A stretch of 9,448 nucleotides of DNA, from positions 1 to 9,448 of the forward strand of contig JBBQZO010000070.1 in NCBI GenBank assembly GCA_038207625.1, read 5' to 3'. This stretch comes from JBBQZO01 sp038207625. Lineage in GTDB: Bacteria; Pseudomonadota; Gammaproteobacteria; Burkholderiales; Burkholderiaceae_D. The notes under the pieces are model-generated. The model ran no database searches, was not told the DNA's origin, and worked only from the letters and a program-made list of their open reading frames with translations. Shown here one piece after another: positions 7,401 to 9,448 of the stretch (its first letter is position 1; every line of letters begins with the position of its first letter). The position numbers and the translations under genes are program-made.

Positions 7401-9448
7401 CGCTGGTGCTGGCGCGCGAAGACGCACCGGGCGACCAACGCCTGGTCGCCTATGTGCTGGCGGGCGCACCCGCGCCGGCGCCGGCGGCGCTGCGTGAACA
7501 TCTGCGCGCGCAGCTGCCCGAGCACATGCTCCCTTCGCACATCGTCATTCTCGCCGCGTTTCCCCTGACACCGAACGGCAAGGTCGACCGGCAGGCCTTG
7601 CCCGCGCCCCAGCAGGTGCGCGGCGACGACGCCTATCAGGCGCCGCAAGGTGCGGCCGAACTGGCGCTGGGCGCGATCTGGGCCGAGGTGCTGAAAATCG
7701 ACCGGGTCGGACGGCACGACAATTTCTTCACGCTGGGCGGCCATTCGCTGTTGGCCGTGACGCTGATCGAACGGATGCGCCAGCAGGGCATGCACGTCGA
7801 CATCCGCACGCTGTTTGCCAGTCCCAGCGTGGCCGCTCTGGCCGGTTCGCTGGGCGGCAGCGTCGAGGTGGCCGTGCCGCCAAATGGCATCGCGCATGGC
7901 GCCGGCGTGATCACGCCCGCCATGCTGCCGTTGGCGCAGCTGACGCAGCAGCAGATCGACAGCATCGCGCTGTCGGTCGACGGCGGGGTCGCCAACATCC
8001 AGGACATTTACCCGCTCGCGCCGCTGCAGGAGGGGATACTGTTCCATCACCTGATGCACCAGGACGGCGACCCGTATCTGCTGCCCAACGTGATCGGTTT
8101 CGACACCCGCGCGCGGCTCGACGCCTTCCTCGAAGCGCTGCAGGACGTGATCGAGCGGCACGACATCCTGCGCACCGCCATTGTCTGGGACGGCTTGCCC
8201 GAGCCGATGCAGGTGGTCTGGCGCACGGCCACGCTGCCGCTCGAGGAGCTCGTTTTGGACCCGGCGGCGGGCGACATGGTGGGCCAGCTGATGGCACGCT
8301 ACGACCCGCGCCACTTCCGCATCGAGCTGGTCGGCGCGCCCTTGATGCGCGCCTTCGTCACGCCCGACCCGCTCAAACAGCGTTGGTTGCTGTTGCTGCT
8401 GCCGCACCACATGGTGTGCGACCACACCACGGGCGAACTGCTGATCGACGAAGTGCAGACGATCCTGCAAGGGCGGCGCGAGCACTTGCCGCATCCCCAG
8501 CCGTTCCGCAATTTCGTCGCGCAGGCGCGCCTGGGTGTCAGCTCGGCCGAGCACGAAACGTTCTTTCGCAAGATGCTCGGCGACGTCAGCGCGCCCACCA
8601 TTCCGTTCGGGCTGCTCGACGTGCATGGCGGCGTGGGCGTGTTCGACGAGGGCAGCCGCCCGGTCGAACGGGCGCTGGCGCGCCGCATCCGCGCCCAGGC
8701 CGGGCGTCTTGGTGTCAGCGTGGCCAGCCTGATGCACCTGGCCTGGGCCCAGGTGCTGGCCACCGTGTCGGGCCAGGCCGATGTGGTGTTTGGTACCTTG
8801 CTGATCGGGCGCATCCAGGGCGGGGCGGGCGCGGACCGCGCGCTGGGCATGTTCATGAACACCCTGCCGATTCGCATCCGGATCGGCCAACACAGTGTCG
8901 AACAAAGCGTGCGCGACACCCATGCAATGCTGGCCCAGTTGCTGCGCCACGAACATGCGCCGCTGGCGCTGGCCCAGCGCTGCAGCGGCAACAACCCGAC
9001 CACGCCCTTGTTTTCGGCAATTCTGAACTACCGGCACACGCACATGCCGACGATGTCGGCCGACGCGCCGGCCGCGCCGGGGCTGGACGGCGTGCAGCTG
9101 CTGGCGCGGACCGAGCGAACCAATTACCCGTTCTATCTGTCGATCGACGATTTCGGCGACGGCTTCGAACTGGCCGCGCAGGTGACGCCAGGCGTGTCGG
9201 CGCGCCGCGTGTGCGACTACGTTCACTGCGCGTTGGAAAATTTGACCGCTGCGCTGGAGACGACGCCGCATGCGCACACCGACAGCATTGCCGTACTGCC
9301 CGCCGTTGAGCGCAAGCAGGTGCTGCTGGACTGGAACGCGACCGCGACGAGCTGGCCGCAAACGCTGTGCGCGCACCAGATGTTCGAGGCGCAGGTACTG
9401 GCCACGCCGGACGCCATCGCGGCCGTGTTCGAGCAACAGCAACTGAGC
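2711..9448 (+). CDS. NRPS, N-terminal part: FAAL-CP-C-A(Phe)-CP-E/C-A...
   Basis: This cytoplasmic megasynthetase should start and extend a lipopeptide. The frame is open for 2246 codons with no stop before the window end, so the C-terminus is missing. Order of domains by residue: fatty acyl-AMP ligase (about 1-585), carrier protein (598-668, Ser630), condensation domain (686-1115), adenylation domain (1146-1640), carrier protein (1647-1715, Ser1679), dual epimerisation/condensation domain (1763-2200), and the first residues of a second adenylation domain (from 2224). Every core motif I looked for is intact, and I see no frameshift. An N-terminal FAAL marks this as the initiating synthetase of an acylated peptide. 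The upstream MbtH and phosphopantetheinyl transferase genes supply the expected helpers. The predicted first intermediate is fatty acyl-D-Phe. No thioesterase is visible; release must lie downstream. Start ATG 2711 is chosen for its ribosome site; 2690 would add seven residues. Confidence 0.95.
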   Translation, partial: MDSRHALEFATVLELMQWRAESAGQRTAFSYLDDGEQLSAVISYADLARRAQHIAAHVQAHTQAGDRVLLVFGPSLDYIVGFFACIYAGVIAVPALPPSNARTLQRLQLIAQDARPQLVLTGSEIARRAQELGSGPGEQLAALAWLAADALPDTPVSWHMPDTGGADIAFLQYTSGSTGAPKGVRVSHANILANVQAIHAAFGMRESDTLVSWLPPHHDMGLIGKIMYPVFAGCHCVQFPPAAFLMRPYRWLNAIARFKARGTAAPNFAYDLCVDKIGAEARATLDLSALEFMLNGAEPIRPATMARFAEAFAPCGLRPQAMTPVYGLAESTLLVSHARHQQRGERQRTLWVGRTRLGENRVGPPADVEDGVEMVSVGPAVSGASTVVVVDPATLSACAEGDVGELWVCGPSVAQGYWRDGDAAESPFGARLANDARAFLRTGDLGFAQAGEVYITGRIKEMMIFNGRNVYPQDVEATVEALDAAFRKNGCAVFALETAQGTRLALVQELESRRTANTDTLLATLQAAIAEQHDVLALSAVLLVKAGRLPRTSSGKIQRLRCRELFLSDQFEPVWRWDKARDGAGLGDAGRAHVGATSATELALVRIWETLLDIRPVSVHDDFFALGGQSIMATQMVSMVRSAFGVELAIRQLFDGPTVAELARAIDQAQAASVPAVLPIVRAAAVPASFAQQRLWFLDQLAPGSAHYNLAHALRLQGRLDIAALQQALDQIVLRHEALRSVFAMDGAQLQQVLMAPGAVEMARVDLTQVAPEQRMQRAVDAACVAAQLPFDLAAGPLLRAGLIRLDANDHLVLLTLHHIVCDGWSMGVLCDELSELYRAYSAGGTSPLAPLAIQYADFTHWQRQLLGSALLEQQLNYWSGQLADAPALLSLPTDRPRPALQSQRGARIAFTVPRTTCDGLATLARGEHATLFMTLAAAFGVLLTRYAGQDDVCIGMPLASRTRTELEGLIGFFVNSLVLRVRTTPRQSFLALLREVRSSALAAFAHADLPFDSLVERLAPARTLSHAPLFQVALAMQNTPLATLALPALTVTHIELGSTSSKIDLLLNVSQSHSGLDAYFEYSTDLFNADTMQRMADHFVRLLGAIVSEPGARVDQLPMLAPQERVQLLRDWNNTLRAPCTATTMHQLFEAQAALRPQHSALEFDGARFSYAELNAKANQLAHHLRALGVGPDVLVGICVERSPDIVIGMLAVLKAGGAYLPLDPGYPAARLAYMLADARPALLLTQERLIGVIPAHDTPIFSMDTQWERLAAVPTDNPTSVCGPANLAYVIYTSGSSGRPKGVLLHHAGLVNLARAQGDAFAAGPGQRILQFASFNFDASSWEIVMALTCGATLCMATREALLPGAELARTITRLGITSATLPPTALGLMDPAQLAGLSSVIVAGEACAPALAAQWAKGRSFFNAYGPTEATVCASYYPWSAAHGASLPIGRPIINTRLYVLDASLNPVPVGVVGQLHIAGAGVARGYLQRPDLSAEAFIPDPFSAQAGARMYRSGDLARYLADGNLEFLGRIDDQVKLRGFRVELGDIEAALADAPGVLEALVLAREDAPGDQRLVAYVLAGAPAPAPAALREHLRAQLPEHMLPSHIVILAAFPLTPNGKVDRQALPAPQQVRGDDAYQAPQGAAELALGAIWAEVLKIDRVGRHDNFFTLGGHSLLAVTLIERMRQQGMHVDIRTLFASPSVAALAGSLGGSVEVAVPPNGIAHGAGVITPAMLPLAQLTQQQIDSIALSVDGGVANIQDIYPLAPLQEGILFHHLMHQDGDPYLLPNVIGFDTRARLDAFLEALQDVIERHDILRTAIVWDGLPEPMQVVWRTATLPLEELVLDPAAGDMVGQLMARYDPRHFRIELVGAPLMRAFVTPDPLKQRWLLLLLPHHMVCDHTTGELLIDEVQTILQGRREHLPHPQPFRNFVAQARLGVSSAEHETFFRKMLGDVSAPTIPFGLLDVHGGVGVFDEGSRPVERALARRIRAQAGRLGVSVASLMHLAWAQVLATVSGQADVVFGTLLIGRIQGGAGADRALGMFMNTLPIRIRIGQHSVEQSVRDTHAMLAQLLRHEHAPLALAQRCSGNNPTTPLFSAILNYRHTHMPTMSADAPAAPGLDGVQLLARTERTNYPFYLSIDDFGDGFELAAQVTPGVSARRVCDYVHCALENLTAALETTPHAHTDSIAVLPAVERKQVLLDWNATATSWPQTLCAHQMFEAQVLATPDAIAAVFEQQQLS
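4502..4714 (+). other. NRPS domain: first carrier protein (accepts the acyl chain)
   Basis: A four-helix carrier of about 70 residues has the core DDFFALGGQSIMAT. Ser630 (codon 4598-4600) is the phosphopantetheine site. It sits directly after the FAAL, so it should hold the fatty acyl group. Confidence 0.92.
4766..6055 (+). other. NRPS domain: condensation domain (lipo-initiation)
   Basis: The domain opens with SFAQQRLWFLDQL (from S689), has the active-site HHIVCDGWS (H818, H819, D823, G824) and IGFFVNSLVLR (971-981). The second histidine is the catalytic one in this family. The sequence style is of the LCL or starter type. By position it should join the fatty acyl group to the first amino acid. 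Confidence 0.9.
6146..7630 (+). other. NRPS domain: adenylation domain, predicted L-Phe
   Basis: Core motifs A1-A10 are in order: FSYAELNAKAN, LKAGGAYLPLDP, YTSGSSGRPKG (1294-1304), FDASSWE, NAYGPTEATVC, GQLHIAGAGVARGYL, MYRSGDLARY, GRIDDQVKLRGFRVEL, LPEHMLP and NGKVDR with K1624. The pocket residues are D1340, A1341, W1344, T1383, I1404, A1406, A1427, V1435, C1436 and K1624. Spacings from D1340 to C1436 match gramicidin synthetase A exactly. The code DAWTIAAVCK differs from its Phe code only at position 330 (I to V). Phe is the best call; another aromatic or large hydrophobic residue is possible. Confidence 0.88.
7649..7855 (+). other. NRPS domain: second carrier protein
   Basis: The core DNFFTLGGHSLLAV has Ser1679 (codon 7745-7747) as the phosphopantetheine site. 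It follows the adenylation domain and should carry the first aminoacyl and acyl-aminoacyl thioester. Confidence 0.93.
7997..9310 (+). other. NRPS domain: dual epimerisation/condensation domain
   Basis: It opens with DIYPLAPLQEG (from D1765) and then H1779-H1780-L-x4-G1786-D1787. This is the HH[I/L]xxxxGD motif described for dual E/C domains. The active site reads HHMVCDHTT (H1899, H1900, D1904, H1905), with His in place of the usual Gly after Asp. Further on, GMFMNTLPIRI (2046-2056) matches the C5 region. Such domains epimerise the upstream residue and then condense it, so residue 1 should become D. No separate E domain precedes it. Confidence 0.85.
9380..9448 (+). other. NRPS domain: start of a second adenylation domain, cut by window edge
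   Basis: MFEAQVLATPDAIAAVF from residue 2224 matches the opening of the first A domain (MHQLFEAQAALRPQHSALEF). Only 23 residues are present, so no specificity can be read. Confidence 0.75.

Noticed and set aside
7997..9310. A stand-alone epimerisation domain
   Set aside because: The domain leads straight into a new A domain and has C-domain motifs plus the dual-type N-terminal HH motif, so a dual E/C domain fits better.
6908..9442. An 844-codon open frame on the minus strand, opposite the NRPS gene
   Set aside because: It is the antisense shadow of the A, carrier and E/C domains, whose motifs read perfectly on the plus strand. Long antisense frames are common in GC-rich coding DNA; its product is Arg/Gln/His-rich with no recognisable fold.

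Overview
This is a strongly GC-rich window. Its codon habits and gene content suggest a betaproteobacterium, possibly an Oxalobacteraceae-type organism (Massilia, Duganella or Janthinobacterium relatives). That placement is an inference from style, because no rRNA or marker gene is present. The window covers the left edge of a lipopeptide-type nonribosomal peptide synthetase (NRPS) gene cluster.

Layout. Positions 1-650 carry two minus-strand genes that read away from the cluster: an SRPBCC-fold protein (650 to 123) and the first 30 codons of an unrecognised ORF (92 to below 1). Positions 651-1173 are non-coding and hold a compact set of GC-rich hairpins, including a perfect 16-bp stem at 862-898. 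A plus-strand Sfp-type 4'-phosphopantetheinyl transferase gene follows (1174-1920). Next come an AT-rich spacer and leader (1921-2255), an MbtH-like protein gene (2256-2474), a 236-nt gap, and one very large NRPS gene. The NRPS gene starts at 2711 and is still open at the last base (2246 codons seen, no stop).

The NRPS part visible here reads FAAL - carrier protein - C - A - carrier protein - dual E/C - start of the next A domain. The fatty acyl-AMP ligase at the N-terminus should activate a free fatty acid and load it on the first carrier protein. The first C domain should then join it to the first amino acid. The ten A-domain pocket residues read D-A-W-T-I-A-A-V-C-K by gap-free alignment with gramicidin synthetase A up to residue 331. 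They differ from its phenylalanine code at one position (I to V), so phenylalanine is predicted. The following condensation domain carries the extra N-terminal HH[I/L]xxxxGD motif of dual epimerisation/condensation domains, so the residue should be passed on as D-Phe. The predicted start of the product is therefore fatty acyl-D-Phe-.

The three plus-strand genes form a working set: the transferase arms the carrier domains, the MbtH protein supports the adenylation domains, and the NRPS builds the acylated peptide. Further modules, release domain, export and regulation lie outside the window. The product cannot be named from what is visible.
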